Assembly: GCA_900539345.1 (NCBI GenBank)
Contig: UQBS01000047.1
Coordinates: 1-23,422 of the forward strand
Origin: an uncultured Coriobacteriaceae bacterium
GTDB lineage: Bacteria; Actinomycetota; Coriobacteriia; Coriobacteriales; UMGS124
Length of the DNA: 23,422 bases
Direction: 5' to 3'
Numbering within the stretch: position 1 is the stretch's first letter; each line of letters starts with the position of its first letter. The notes under the pieces were generated by a model. It made no database searches. It had not been told where the DNA came from and worked only from the letters and a program-made list of their open reading frames with translations. A program made the translations under genes and the position numbers. Of this stretch, positions 14,526-21,628 are shown in pieces.

Positions 14526-16733
14526 TTAAATGGCTCGAGCCGCCAGGTTGGCTGTGGAGATGGCCTCTGCGATGTTCCACGGTTCGGCACAGTCGCCCAC
14601 AGCAACACAGTCGATGCCTGCCGCCGTGATGGCGTCAACCAGTTCGGTATTGGGCAGCATGTCGCTGAGATCGACAACGGCGTCAGCCTTCATGGTTGCT
14701 TCTACGCCGGCATCGTTGCGTGTGATGGTCACAAAGCCATCTCCCACCTCAACGAGAGTCGCATTGGCATAGATGGTTCCGCCGTTTGCGGTAAACGCAT
14801 TGCGGATGAACTGCTGCACGTTGCCCGAATGACCCTTCTCGAACAGCTCCATGGGATCGGGAGTCACGATGGTTACGTGCTTGCCCTTCTTCTCCAGGTA
14901 AATGGCAGTGTCAACTGCTCGCGCGCTGCTGCCGAGTACCACGACCTCCGGGCCGCACTCAAGGCCGGGCACGGTCTCGAGCGTGGCGCCCATGGTGCCG
15001 GCGGTGGGCATCCAGGTTGCCATGGGCTCTATGGCACCGGTTGCCACAACCACGTAGTCGGGTACGGCGGCAACTACATCATCGACGGTTATCTCGGTGC
15101 CGGTGACTACCTCCACGCCCGTGACATCGAGCTCACGAGCCAGGTAGGTGGTCAGACGCCCCAGGTTCTCGTGCGGGCCCTTGATGGCCTCGGCTACAGG
15201 CAGCGTGCCTCCGAGACTATCGGCCTTCTCGTACAGTGTGACCGCGTGACCACGCTGGGCGGCAACGCGGGCCGCCTCCATGCCGGCGGGGCCGCCACCG
15301 ATGACCATGACCTTCTTGGGAGTTTCGGCGGGTGCGGGGTCAAAGCCCTCGGGCATGACGGGTCCGTAGGCGCGCCAGTTGGCGGCGTTCACGCGGCAGT
15401 GTTCAAAGGGTACGGTGCCCTTATGGTCAACGTCGTAGAAGCAGTGCAGGCAGCGCGTGCACGGAGCAATCTCGTCAATACGACCCTCGCGAAGCTTGTT
15501 CACGTACTCGGGATCAACGCACAAGGGACGGTTCATTACGAAGAAGTCGAGCTTGCCCTCCTCAAGAGCCTGCTCAAAGTAGTCGGGCGCTTGAGCGGGA
15601 TCCATGTACGTGGCGGCGCCCACAGGGATGGAGACGGCGCTCTTAATCTCGGCTGCCATGTCGATGCCCAGGCCACAGCCCGAATGGTTGCCGCGCAGAA
15701 GTCCCTGCCAGTGCTTGCTGAAATCATAGCGTCCGCTGTGGGAGTTCATGCCTTCCAAGCCGTTTGCGCAGAAGTACAGGTCGCCGGCGAACTGGGCGAT
15801 GTGCGTGAAGGCAGGCCCGATGCGTACATGCAGCGAGTCGGCGCCGGCTTCTTCCAGGATCTTGGCGATGGCCTTGGACTCCTCGATTGAAGTGAACTCG
15901 CCGTCGTTGCCCAGGTCCTTGTCGTTGCTCTCAATGGCGTTGATGAGTGCCTGCACCACGAAGTCGGGTCCGCATGCCTCCTTGATGGCATGGATGGTCT
16001 CGACAGCCCAACGAGTGCGGTTCTCCAGGCTCTGGGGACCGTACTCGTCGTCGCGGTTGTTGCGGGTTCGCGACAGGAACGACTGGCCCATGTTGTTGGC
16101 GGCCATGTTGAGCTCAATGGCATCGAAACCGTCGGCCTGCAAGCGCTTTGCCAGGTCGACGACCACCTGCTGCCAAGACTGAATCTCCTCGGTGGAGTAG
16201 TTGCCGATGAAGGGCTCGGTGTAATCAAGCGGGCCGATGGGCGCGCCCATGGTGTCAAACTGATAGCCCACGTATGCGCCGTCGGCATGGAGCGCTGCGA
16301 CGAGCCCCTTCACGTCGTATGCATCGTAGTCCTGCTTGAGGGGGCTTGCCGTCATGTCCCAGAAGTTGGCGAAGTCCTCAATCCAAATCATCTCGACGCC
16401 GCCCTTGGCCATGCGCTCGTAATAGGCAAAGTACTCGTCGGGATTGGCGTTGAAGAAGGCAAGCTGGAAAGCGGCCGACTTCACCATACGGTGATGAAGT
16501 TCAATGGGGCCGAGTTTCCAGTCTGAGAACAGCTGTGTCTTGGTGAAGTCGGTGATGGAGTTGGTGGTATAAGAGTAGTCCTGCTCGTTGAGAACCTGAG
16601 CGGTGTCACTCTGGCCTGCAGGCTCATCCCGTGCGTAAGCGGGGGCAATACTCGGTGCAATGCCCAACCCTGCCGCGCTAACCGCTGCGCCCGCAACAAA
16701 CCCACGCCTCGAAACGCTTGTTTGCATACCCAT
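14526..16733 (-). CDS. Tat-exported NADH:flavin oxidoreductase / 2,4-dienoyl-CoA reductase-like (OYE family)
   Basis: A 735-residue protein. The Tat signal SVSRRGFVAG (RR at 9-10) ends near AYA/RDE (residue 35). Next come an FMN TIM barrel (about 65-420: LGPIELHHRMVKSA, then SFLSRTRNNRDDEYG and SLENRTRW), a Cys cluster C425-x2-C428-x2-C431-x14-C446 in the position of the 4Fe-4S site, and a Rossmann domain with GGGPAG (478-483) plus a second dinucleotide fold (VVVLGSSARAVDTA). This is the FadH/BaiCD/trimethylamine-dehydrogenase layout, which reduces activated double bonds using NAD(P)H, FAD, the cluster and FMN. Relatives are normally cytoplasmic, so Tat export is unusual. Cys spacing also differs from the usual x2-x3-x11, and the residues at the OYE His pair read N209 and A212. 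ATG 16733 follows GGGAGAGGGG. A LysR gene lies just upstream on the same strand. Confidence 0.85.
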   Translation of the reverse strand: MGMQTSVSRRGFVAGAAVSAAGLGIAPSIAPAYARDEPAGQSDTAQVLNEQDYSYTTNSITDFTKTQLFSDWKLGPIELHHRMVKSAAFQLAFFNANPDEYFAYYERMAKGGVEMIWIEDFANFWDMTASPLKQDYDAYDVKGLVAALHADGAYVGYQFDTMGAPIGPLDYTEPFIGNYSTEEIQSWQQVVVDLAKRLQADGFDAIELNMAANNMGQSFLSRTRNNRDDEYGPQSLENRTRWAVETIHAIKEACGPDFVVQALINAIESNDKDLGNDGEFTSIEESKAIAKILEEAGADSLHVRIGPAFTHIAQFAGDLYFCANGLEGMNSHSGRYDFSKHWQGLLRGNHSGCGLGIDMAAEIKSAVSIPVGAATYMDPAQAPDYFEQALEEGKLDFFVMNRPLCVDPEYVNKLREGRIDEIAPCTRCLHCFYDVDHKGTVPFEHCRVNAANWRAYGPVMPEGFDPAPAETPKKVMVIGGGPAGMEAARVAAQRGHAVTLYEKADSLGGTLPVAEAIKGPHENLGRLTTYLARELDVTGVEVVTGTEITVDDVVAAVPDYVVVATGAIEPMATWMPTAGTMGATLETVPGLECGPEVVVLGSSARAVDTAIYLEKKGKHVTIVTPDPMELFEKGHSGNVQQFIRNAFTANGGTIYANATLVEVGDGFVTITRNDAGVEATMKADAVVDLSDMLPNTELVDAITAAGIDCVAVGDCAEPWNIAEAISTANLAARAI

Positions 16734-16799
16734 GGTGCGCCCCCCTCTCCCTATGTCTCTTGCTGGGTGTCCAACAAATTCCCCGCCTTAAACCCAGCG

Positions 16800-16848
16800 C
16801 ATGCGAGTCCCTTTGCTCGCATGTACAAGACATATCAAACCATGCCAA
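16800..16848 (-). promoter_or_regulatory. Promoter with overlapping inverted repeat upstream of the Tat-OYE gene
   Basis: On the minus strand TTGGCA (16843-16848) and TACATG (16820-16825) are 17 bases apart, a moderate promoter. A perfect inverted repeat, CATGCGAG (16800-16807) with CTCGCATG (16816-16823) and an 8-base spacer, overlaps the -10 and start site. It could be an operator or a 5' leader hairpin. The adjacent LysR is the obvious but unproven binder. Confidence 0.45.
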
Positions 16849-16880
16849 GAAAAGAAGGAAAAGCAGCGTTTATGGCTACG

Positions 16881-16902
16881 GGCGCAACAAAATAGTTGCG
16901 CC
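16881..16902 (-). terminator. Hairpin directly after the LysR stop
   Basis: GGCGCAAC pairs with GTTGCGCC around AAAATA, abutting the LysR stop codon at 16903. There is no U tract on the minus strand after it, so it may only attenuate read-through into the OYE gene. Confidence 0.35.
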
Positions 16903-17892
16903 TTAATCAAGCGTCATTTTCTCTCGAGCAAATCTGGCGAAATCACAGGCCACGGCAGCAGAGGGCGAGTCTGTATGGAATGAGACTCCCACCTCCCAAG
17001 ACGGTGCGTCATCACCTACAAGAGGTACATGGACATACGAGCAGGTGCCGAAATCGGTTTGGGCACCCCGTGCCTCGACAAGAACCCCGCCTTGGCCGGA
17101 GCGCATCAAACTTGTGGTAAGGGCGGTGTCGGAGTTGCCGAAGGTGAGGCGTGCAGTGGGCACATGCGCTTGGAGGAAGGGGGCGAGCTTGCACTCCACT
17201 GAGTTCGATGGGTCAATACCGAAAATGCGCTTGCCAGACAAAGCCGACAAGGGAAGCACAAGGTGTGACGACTCGCTCGTCTCATTTGGCGGAAAAGTAC
17301 TGAGCTCCTCAGGGGAAAACGCACTGCGGCTGAATACAACCACAAGGCCACCCACAAAGATTGACTCGAAGACCAAGCCATTGTCAGATGCGGACTTCGA
17401 AGACGGGTTGGGTGCGGAAGGCTTTTCTGAATCATGGTCAAGCATGCTGAGTGGACCAGCCAGAATAGCGTCTGCCCTGCCTGAGGCCAGCGTCTCACGC
17501 ACCGCGTTTGGGGGCAATATCTCTGTTGACAGGTGGACTTCCGGTCTTGCAGCCATGTAGTCCTCGAAAAGCCGTACCGGAAGGGTGAGCGCGGCGTTGG
17601 CCTCGACGGCAAGACAGATTGAACCAGCCCGGCCACTGGCGAATCGGGTAGATATGTCACGTACATCGTCAAATTCAGACAGTGCCTGACACGCATGTGG
17701 GTACACGGCTTTTGCAAGCGAGGTGGGAACGACGCCACGAGCCTTTCTGATAAAGAGCGGGCCGAGTTCTGCCTCAAGGTGCAAAATCGTTTTGCTGAGA
17801 GCTTGGCGCGTCACATAATTTGCCCTGGCAGCTTCAGCGAGAGATTGGTGCTCGTACACAGTCTTAAAGGCTCGCAAATCATGGATGTCCAC
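16903..17892 (-). CDS. LysR-family transcriptional regulator
   Basis: A 329-residue protein. The N-terminal winged HTH (residues 1-60) reads DIHDLRAFKTVYEHQSLAEA, then YVTRQALSKTILHLEAELG and LFIRKARGVVPT, a clear LysR domain. The effector-binding part (about 90-300) is periplasmic-binding-protein-like, with a Ser/Pro-rich insert near 165-180. GTG 17892 is preferred because the family normally starts a few residues before the HTH and GGGGG lies just upstream. The gene precedes the Tat-exported OYE gene by 169 bases on the same strand, so it may regulate it; the inverted repeat at 16800-16823 is a candidate site. It is divergent from the small helical-protein gene at 18093. The effector is unknown. 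Confidence 0.85.
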   Translation of the reverse strand: MDIHDLRAFKTVYEHQSLAEAARANYVTRQALSKTILHLEAELGPLFIRKARGVVPTSLAKAVYPHACQALSEFDDVRDISTRFASGRAGSICLAVEANAALTLPVRLFEDYMAARPEVHLSTEILPPNAVRETLASGRADAILAGPLSMLDHDSEKPSAPNPSSKSASDNGLVFESIFVGGLVVVFSRSAFSPEELSTFPPNETSESSHLVLPLSALSGKRIFGIDPSNSVECKLAPFLQAHVPTARLTFGNSDTALTTSLMRSGQGGVLVEARGAQTDFGTCSYVHVPLVGDDAPSWEVGVSFHTDSPSAAVACDFARFAREKMTLD

Positions 17893-18092
17893 GTTTCCCC
17901 CGTTACGCCATCCCCTGCCGTGGTTTCGCACGAACTGAAAGAATTGTACATCGGCGAAAAGAACGCGTCGCTATGCATGTGCAAAGCTATCCGTCGGTGA
18001 GAGGCAGAACCTCTCTGCTTGCCATACGGTATGATTCCATGCAGTCACGGTAATCGGTCGCACGCGCGGCATACTGAGAAAGTTGAGGAAGC

Positions 18093-18563
18093 ATGGCTCA
18101 CGGCATCGCCGCGCTCAGCTCCGAGCGTCATTATATGGGTTCATTCACGAGCGGCGCCTACGCCACCAATCGTGACCTGCGCCCAGACTACGATACACGA
18201 CCCAGTGAGGAAACCCGCGCTCGCTGGCAGGCAAACGAGCTCGCAAATCGTACGCGCTATTTGCGCGAGCAGGACGTGCTTGGCTTGGTCATTGACTGCC
18301 ATGAGGCCAAGGAAGAACTTGCCCTCATTGATGCCAAACTCTCTGGCTTGCAGGAGACTGCTGGGCAGAAAGATGCTCTGCAAGGCGATGAAGCAGCGTC
18401 TGTTCTTGAGGCTATCACCCTGCTTGAGGCTCGCCATGTCGAGGCACTTGCTGTTCGCCAGGCGCTTTCTTCGCAATTGCGCAGCTTGGGGATTTCCCCC
18501 AAGGAAGAAACTGAAATTTGGCGCGAGATTACCCGCCGAGAAGCCGAAGAGGCATCGCGCTAG
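18093..18563 (+). CDS. Small hypothetical protein, helical/coiled-coil
   Basis: A 156-residue protein not recognised as a known family. GAGGAA lies a few bases before ATG 18093. The first 45 residues are polar, with a YMGSFTSGAYATNRDLRPDY stretch. From about residue 45 to the end it is Ala/Glu/Leu/Arg-rich with heptad-like spacing (LVIDCHEAKEELALIDAKLS, then EAITLLEARHVEALAVRQAL), suggesting long helices or a coiled coil. There is one Cys and no membrane segment or signal. TATGAT at 18030-18035 is a possible -10 without a good -35. A GAGAGG-CAGAA-CCTCTC hairpin at 17999-18015 sits in the gap shared with the LysR gene. The other frame through this region is less convincing. The inverted-repeat element at 18583 begins 20 bases after the stop. 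Confidence 0.65.
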   Translation: MAHGIAALSSERHYMGSFTSGAYATNRDLRPDYDTRPSEETRARWQANELANRTRYLREQDVLGLVIDCHEAKEELALIDAKLSGLQETAGQKDALQGDEAASVLEAITLLEARHVEALAVRQALSSQLRSLGISPKEETEIWREITRREAEEASR

Positions 18564-18582
18564 AGACACGTCCTATAAAAAC

Positions 18583-18711
18583 GCCATACGTTTGCGTTTT
18601 AACGAGCGCCAGGCACAAATGAAGAACACCATCCTTTTCATTTGTGCAGCTAGATGACTTGAGCCTGAAGTGGTTTGAAGACACTGGGGATGTAAAACGC
18701 AAACGTATGGC
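18583..18711. mobile_element. Nested inverted-repeat element, MITE-like (129 bp)
   Basis: The ends are perfect 19-bp inverted repeats: GCCATACGTTTGCGTTTTA at 18583-18601 and its reverse complement at 18693-18711. Inside lies a second perfect hairpin, GCACAAATGAA (18613-18623) with TTCATTTGTGC (18637-18647), loop 13. There is no transposase-length gene inside. The size and terminal repeats fit a miniature inverted-repeat element; no clear flanking duplication was seen. It could instead be a structured RNA or an elaborate terminator for the gene ending at 18563. Confidence 0.45.
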
Positions 18712-18870
18712 CATTTCACGCATATAGCCCTCCTGAATGGCCTTTCTTGCCCGCATAATGTGCGGTGGGTTTGGAGGATCGCCCAGGGCCTCGCGCTTCC
18801 TTTTGTTGGGCATTGCTTCAAGCAGACGACTGAATGGCTTCGGCTCCTCGTCTTCCCCATCATTTGGCTT
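18712..18870 (-). pseudogene. Possible fragment of a coding gene next to the inverted-repeat element
   Basis: On the minus strand the frame from 18870 down to 18712 encodes a charged, protein-like stretch (KPFSRLLEAMPNKRKREALG, then DPPNPPHIMRARKAIQEGYM) with natural-looking codon use. It has no good start: a TGA lies just upstream at 18871-18873. It runs straight into the inverted-repeat element, where protein-like character is lost. The family is not recognised. It may be a gene remnant cut by the element, or chance. The rest of 18871-18930 shows nothing. Confidence 0.25.
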
Positions 18871-18933
18871 TCATTGTGAATCATGTCAGCCTGCATCATG
18901 TCTAAACAGACTTTTCCCCAGCCAATCATATAG

Positions 18934-18949
18934 TGACATTTATATGTCA
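18934..18949. promoter_or_regulatory. Palindrome upstream of the MarR-like gene, candidate autoregulatory operator
   Basis: TGACAT-TTAT-ATGTCA is a perfect 6+4+6 palindrome 34 bases before the MarR-like start. A TATAGT at 18929-18934 may be the -10 and would overlap it. Size and position fit a MarR dimer site. Confidence 0.5.
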
Positions 18950-18982
18950 TTGAGACGGTTGGTAGATATAAGGAGCTTTACC

Positions 18983-19456
18983 ATGAACGATGCATCCAAG
19001 ACTCTTGCGCAGATGAAGAAGGCCAACAAGCTCGTGCAGCTTGCTTTCCGTAAGAACGGCCCCAAGAGCTTCAAGCGCGGCCAGGGCCTGCTGCTCAACG
19101 CCCTGCGCAACAACGACGGTGCCCTGACCCGCGACGACCTCATCTGGATCATGGGCTGCGACCGCTGCGAGCTCAAGGGTGTCGTGAAGAAGGCCGTGCG
19201 CAACGGTTACGTCACTTTTGAGAACGATGAGCAGCACGGCTACTCCGTGAAGCTCACCGACCTGGGCCGCCAGCTCGCCGAGAAGCGCGTCGCCGCCAAC
19301 GACCGCACGGCCGAGGAGATTGTCTCCTGCCTGAACGCCGAGGAGATTGCTCAGCTCAACGCCATCACCGAGAAGCTCATCCTCGGCTGCAAGGCCCAGG
19401 GCGTCTGCGGCAAGAAGAAGGGCTACAAGTACAATCGCGAGACCACCAGCTGCTAA
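18983..19456 (+). CDS. MarR-like winged-helix protein with Cys-containing C-terminal tail
   Basis: A 157-residue cytoplasmic protein. A helical N-terminus is followed by a winged HTH (about 35-100): RGQGLLLNALRNNDGALTRD, LKGVVKKAVRNGYVTFEN and YSVKLTDLGRQLAEK, the MarR arrangement, including the wing and the T-x-x-G motif. The last 30 residues (KLILGCKAQGVCGKKKGYKY...C) contain three Cys and many Lys, and could bind metal or sense redox. AGGAGC 8 bases before ATG 18983 sets the start; the frame is open upstream but not protein-like. Codons are almost uniformly C/G-ending, more biased than neighbouring genes, which suggests high expression. The palindrome at 18934-18949 hints at autoregulation. 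A strong terminator follows. No target gene is obvious. Confidence 0.75.
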   Translation: MNDASKTLAQMKKANKLVQLAFRKNGPKSFKRGQGLLLNALRNNDGALTRDDLIWIMGCDRCELKGVVKKAVRNGYVTFENDEQHGYSVKLTDLGRQLAEKRVAANDRTAEEIVSCLNAEEIAQLNAITEKLILGCKAQGVCGKKKGYKYNRETTSC

Positions 19457-19504
19457 GCAACAAGCCAGGCAGTTTTCTAGCGCGACTTTTTGGCGCGATA
19501 TCGC

Positions 19505-19706
19505 CGCAAAAACGGGGGTTCTCCAGCCGCAATGACGAGCGCCCGGATGCCAGCAGGTGTCCGGGCGCTCTTTTTTGTAGATGTAGATCTCGTCCAAGAG
19601 GACAAAATGCCTGGTGGTTAGCACGGCAATAATCGACAACCGCCTTTTGCCAATCTCGCATTCAGCAAACCGATGAAATGCGCGGCTGGAGAACCCCATT
19701 TTTGCG
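19505..19706. repeat. Long inverted repeat flanking a terminator
   Basis: The left arm 19505-19530 and right arm 19682-19706 are inverted copies: GCGGCTGGAGAACCCC is exact in the right arm and its complement in the left arm, followed outward by TTTTTGCG in both, with one gap and one mismatch. The arms enclose about 150 bases that include the MarR gene's terminator. It may be a repetitive extragenic element. Confidence 0.45.
19537..19576 (+). terminator. Strong Rho-independent terminator of the MarR-like gene
   Basis: GAGCGCCCGGA pairs perfectly with TCCGGGCGCTC (11 bp, 12-base loop) and is followed directly by TTTTTT. It lies 81 bases after the stop at 19456. It is the best intrinsic terminator in the window. 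Confidence 0.9.
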
Positions 19707-19729
19707 AAAAGAATTCGCATGGAGCGGCT

Positions 19730-19775
19730 GCCAATCGAAAACCCTCGCACAGGTAGCTCGCCAATCGAAAACCCT
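19730..19775. repeat. Two 16-bp direct repeats with a 30-bp period
   Basis: GCCAATCGAAAACCCT occurs at 19730-19745 and 19760-19775, separated by 14 unrelated bases. The right arm of the nearby inverted repeat (GCGGCTGGAGAACCCC) and the segment GCGGCTGCCAATCG at 19724 share the GCGGCTG start. The rest of 19577-19861 holds no recognisable gene; open frames across it on the minus strand look like translations of the repeats. Confidence 0.5.
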
Positions 19776-19861
19776 TGTGTGAAAGCATCCGATTGTCTTT
19801 TAAACGTGCATTGCGTTCCAAGACCGCAATTTTCTACCTGCCTGGGATGATGACGGCGCCA

Positions 19862-20404
19862 TCAAACAATGTCAACGCGCTCGAGTCTGGGACACTCTGC
19901 GGGGACGGCGCCTTGCAGCCATGCGTGGGAAAAACCACGCGGCAGGATAAGGGGCATGCGAGGATGTATGGGCAGGATATCGGGGCTGGCTGGAACGGTC
20001 ACGACGGAGAATCGATCGCCTTCGCATACGCCTGCCATCAAGAACACGGGCATCCCAGCAACATGGAACAGCACGTCACCTTGTGGGGACGGCTCCCAAA
20101 TCCCACGTGTTGGCACCAGGCAGCGCCGTGCGCGTGACCAGAATCCCCGCCCCTGTTTTTCCTGCTCGAAGAGCTTTTCACTGCGGGCGTTAAAGACGGG
20201 TTTGTTTCCGGTGGGTGGTGGAAAACCCCACAACAGAGTGCGGCACTCCATGCCGCCCGCACCGCCAACAATAACCGGCGCGGCGCCATTGGGCCAAACG
20301 GGTTCGACGGTCTCTCCTTTGGGAAAACCAGCTCGGCGGCCGTTATTCCACGATGTCAGGGCGGCGACAACCTCTGCCTGCGTCAACGGTTGGAACTCAT
20401 GCAT
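19862..20404 (-). CDS. SRAP-domain protein (SOS response-associated peptidase, HMCES/YedK-like), lacking Cys2
   Basis: A 180-residue protein from ATG 20404 (AGGGGG 8 bases upstream). It carries the SRAP motifs FNARSE (Asn72), GIWEP (Glu104, replacing the common GFYEW) and HPRMP (His147), plus CLVPT and VVTVPASPD. Positions agree with E. coli YedK (Asn75, Glu105, His160). In HMCES/YedK the exposed Cys2 crosslinks to abasic sites in single-stranded DNA; here residue 2 is His. An alternative in-frame ATG at 20464 gives a protein starting MCLC, which would restore a Cys2 but put Asn at position 92 and has a poor ribosome site. Either start leaves a noncanonical N-terminus. It acts in the cytoplasm, presumably in DNA-damage handling. 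It is divergent from a radical SAM gene whose start is 89 bases away. Start choice is uncertain; family is firm. Confidence 0.8.
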   Translation of the reverse strand: MHEFQPLTQAEVVAALTSWNNGRRAGFPKGETVEPVWPNGAAPVIVGGAGGMECRTLLWGFPPPTGNKPVFNARSEKLFEQEKQGRGFWSRARRCLVPTRGIWEPSPQGDVLFHVAGMPVFLMAGVCEGDRFSVVTVPASPDILPIHPRMPLILPRGFSHAWLQGAVPAECPRLERVDIV

Positions 20405-20493
20405 GTGCGTCGCCCCCTGCCTACTACCTGTCTGGTCGGCGACTATGATAGCGCACAGACACATGCCCAAACCCGCGCCGAGAGGACCATCCC

Positions 20494-21357
20494 ATGCATC
20501 TCGTTCAAGCCAAAACGATCCTCTCGGCAAACAACGGTGTCAACATCTATCGTGGGTGCACCCACGGCTGCATCTACTGTGATAGCCGCAGCGATTGCTA
20601 CAACATGAACCACGACTTCGAAGACATCGAGGTCAAGGCGAACGCGCCGCAGCTTCTCGATCGGGCGCTCGCTTCCAAACGCAAGAAATGCATGGTAGGA
20701 ACCGGGGCAATGAGTGACCCCTATAACCCACTTGAGCTCGAGCTTCGTTTATGGCGGCAGTGCCTGGAGATTATCGACCGACGCCGCTTCGGCGCCACGT
20801 TTCTTACCAAGTCGGATCGCTTTCTGCGTGACATTGATCTTCTGGTTTCTATTAACGACAAAAGCAGGGCTGTGGTGCAGATGACTCTGACCACGGCTGA
20901 CGAGAATCTGTGTCGCATCGTGGAACCGAACGTCTCGACAACCGCTGAGCGGTATCGCTCTTTAAAGACTCTCCAGGAGACTGGCATTCCCAACGTTGTA
21001 TGGTTGTGTCCACTCCTCCCCTACATCAATGACACGCCGGAAAACCTGCGGGCCATCCTCGACATGTGCTTCGATGTGGGCACAAAGGGCATCATTATGT
21101 TCGACGCAGGCCTTACCCTGCGCGATGGCAACCGCGCTTATTTCTACCAAGCGCTTGATCGCCATTTCCCCGGCCTTCGCGAGGTGTATGAGCGTGAGTA
21201 TGGCCTTTCGTATGCCATCAGAAGTCCTCGTGCCGCGCAGCTCATGGCGATGTTTCGCGAGGAGTGCGAGCGCCGCGGCGTTCTTCATACGCCCAATGAG
21301 GTCTTCTCCTACTTGCGCGAATATCCTCAGCCATATGAGCAGCTCAGTTTGTTCTAG
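20494..21357 (+). CDS. Radical SAM protein, SPL (spore photoproduct lyase)-like family
   Basis: A 287-residue cytoplasmic protein. The 4Fe-4S motif is CTHGCIYC (Cys22, Cys26, Cys29: C-x3-C-x2-C) near the N-terminus, followed by GTGAMSDPYNPLE and LCPLLPYINDTPEN, typical of the small SPL-like group (Rv2578c/PA0069 type). True spore photoproduct lyase repairs thymine dimers in spores, and this host type does not sporulate, so the function is not known. GAGAGGA lies 9 bases before ATG 20494. TATGAT at about 20445-20450 could be the -10. It is divergent from the SRAP gene, and both may belong to DNA maintenance. A 9-bp hairpin (21399-21425) follows the stop. Confidence 0.85.
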   Translation: MHLVQAKTILSANNGVNIYRGCTHGCIYCDSRSDCYNMNHDFEDIEVKANAPQLLDRALASKRKKCMVGTGAMSDPYNPLELELRLWRQCLEIIDRRRFGATFLTKSDRFLRDIDLLVSINDKSRAVVQMTLTTADENLCRIVEPNVSTTAERYRSLKTLQETGIPNVVWLCPLLPYINDTPENLRAILDMCFDVGTKGIIMFDAGLTLRDGNRAYFYQALDRHFPGLREVYEREYGLSYAIRSPRAAQLMAMFREECERRGVLHTPNEVFSYLREYPQPYEQLSLF

Positions 21358-21398
21358 GCGGTCCCGGGCGCGACGGTGCAAACGATCGGGAAGGCTGA

Positions 21399-21425
21399 GC
21401 CAGTTGAGAGCGTGGTTCAACTGGC
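21399..21425 (+). terminator. Hairpin after the radical SAM gene
   Basis: GCCAGTTGA pairs perfectly with TCAACTGGC around a 9-base loop, 42 bases after the stop. No U tract follows, so it is a weak terminator or an mRNA 3' stabiliser. Confidence 0.35.
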
Positions 21426-21524
21426 AATGACGTCTAGACGATAATTATGTATGGTCGGCCTTGTCGGACGCGCGTTCTGCCTGCGCTGTTGCAATGGCGA
21501 AATGCCGTACGTCTCCATTCATGC

Positions 21525-21563
21525 CAGCCCCGGCTTGCGATGCAATCTCGCAAACCGGGGCTG
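21525..21563. terminator. Terminator between convergent radical SAM and FAD reductase genes
   Basis: CAGCCCCGG pairs with CCGGGGCTG, extended inward by TTGCGA/TCGCAA across one C-A mismatch. It lies between convergent genes (stops at 21357 and 21629). On the + strand ATTTC follows; the minus side lacks a U run. Confidence 0.6.
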
Positions 21564-21628
21564 ATTTCAAGCGTGCTCTATGCAAATCAAACCAACTCAG
21601 GCGCATCGCCTAAGGTCATGCGGCAGAC

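Noticed and set aside
14493..15890. A 465-codon open frame on the + strand
   Set aside because: Antisense shadow of the Tat-exported OYE gene, whose motifs and signal peptide are unambiguous.
18019..18657. A 212-codon open frame on the + strand overlapping the small helical protein
   Set aside because: Basic, Ser/Pro-rich translation that runs through the inverted-repeat element; the 18093 frame has a ribosome site and helical periodicity.
18947..19750. A 267-codon open frame on the - strand
   Set aside because: Antisense to the MarR-like gene and its terminator; its first part translates the repeat region.
19730..19775. Possible CRISPR array
   Set aside because: Only two 16-bp repeats with a 14-base spacer; too short and no cas genes.
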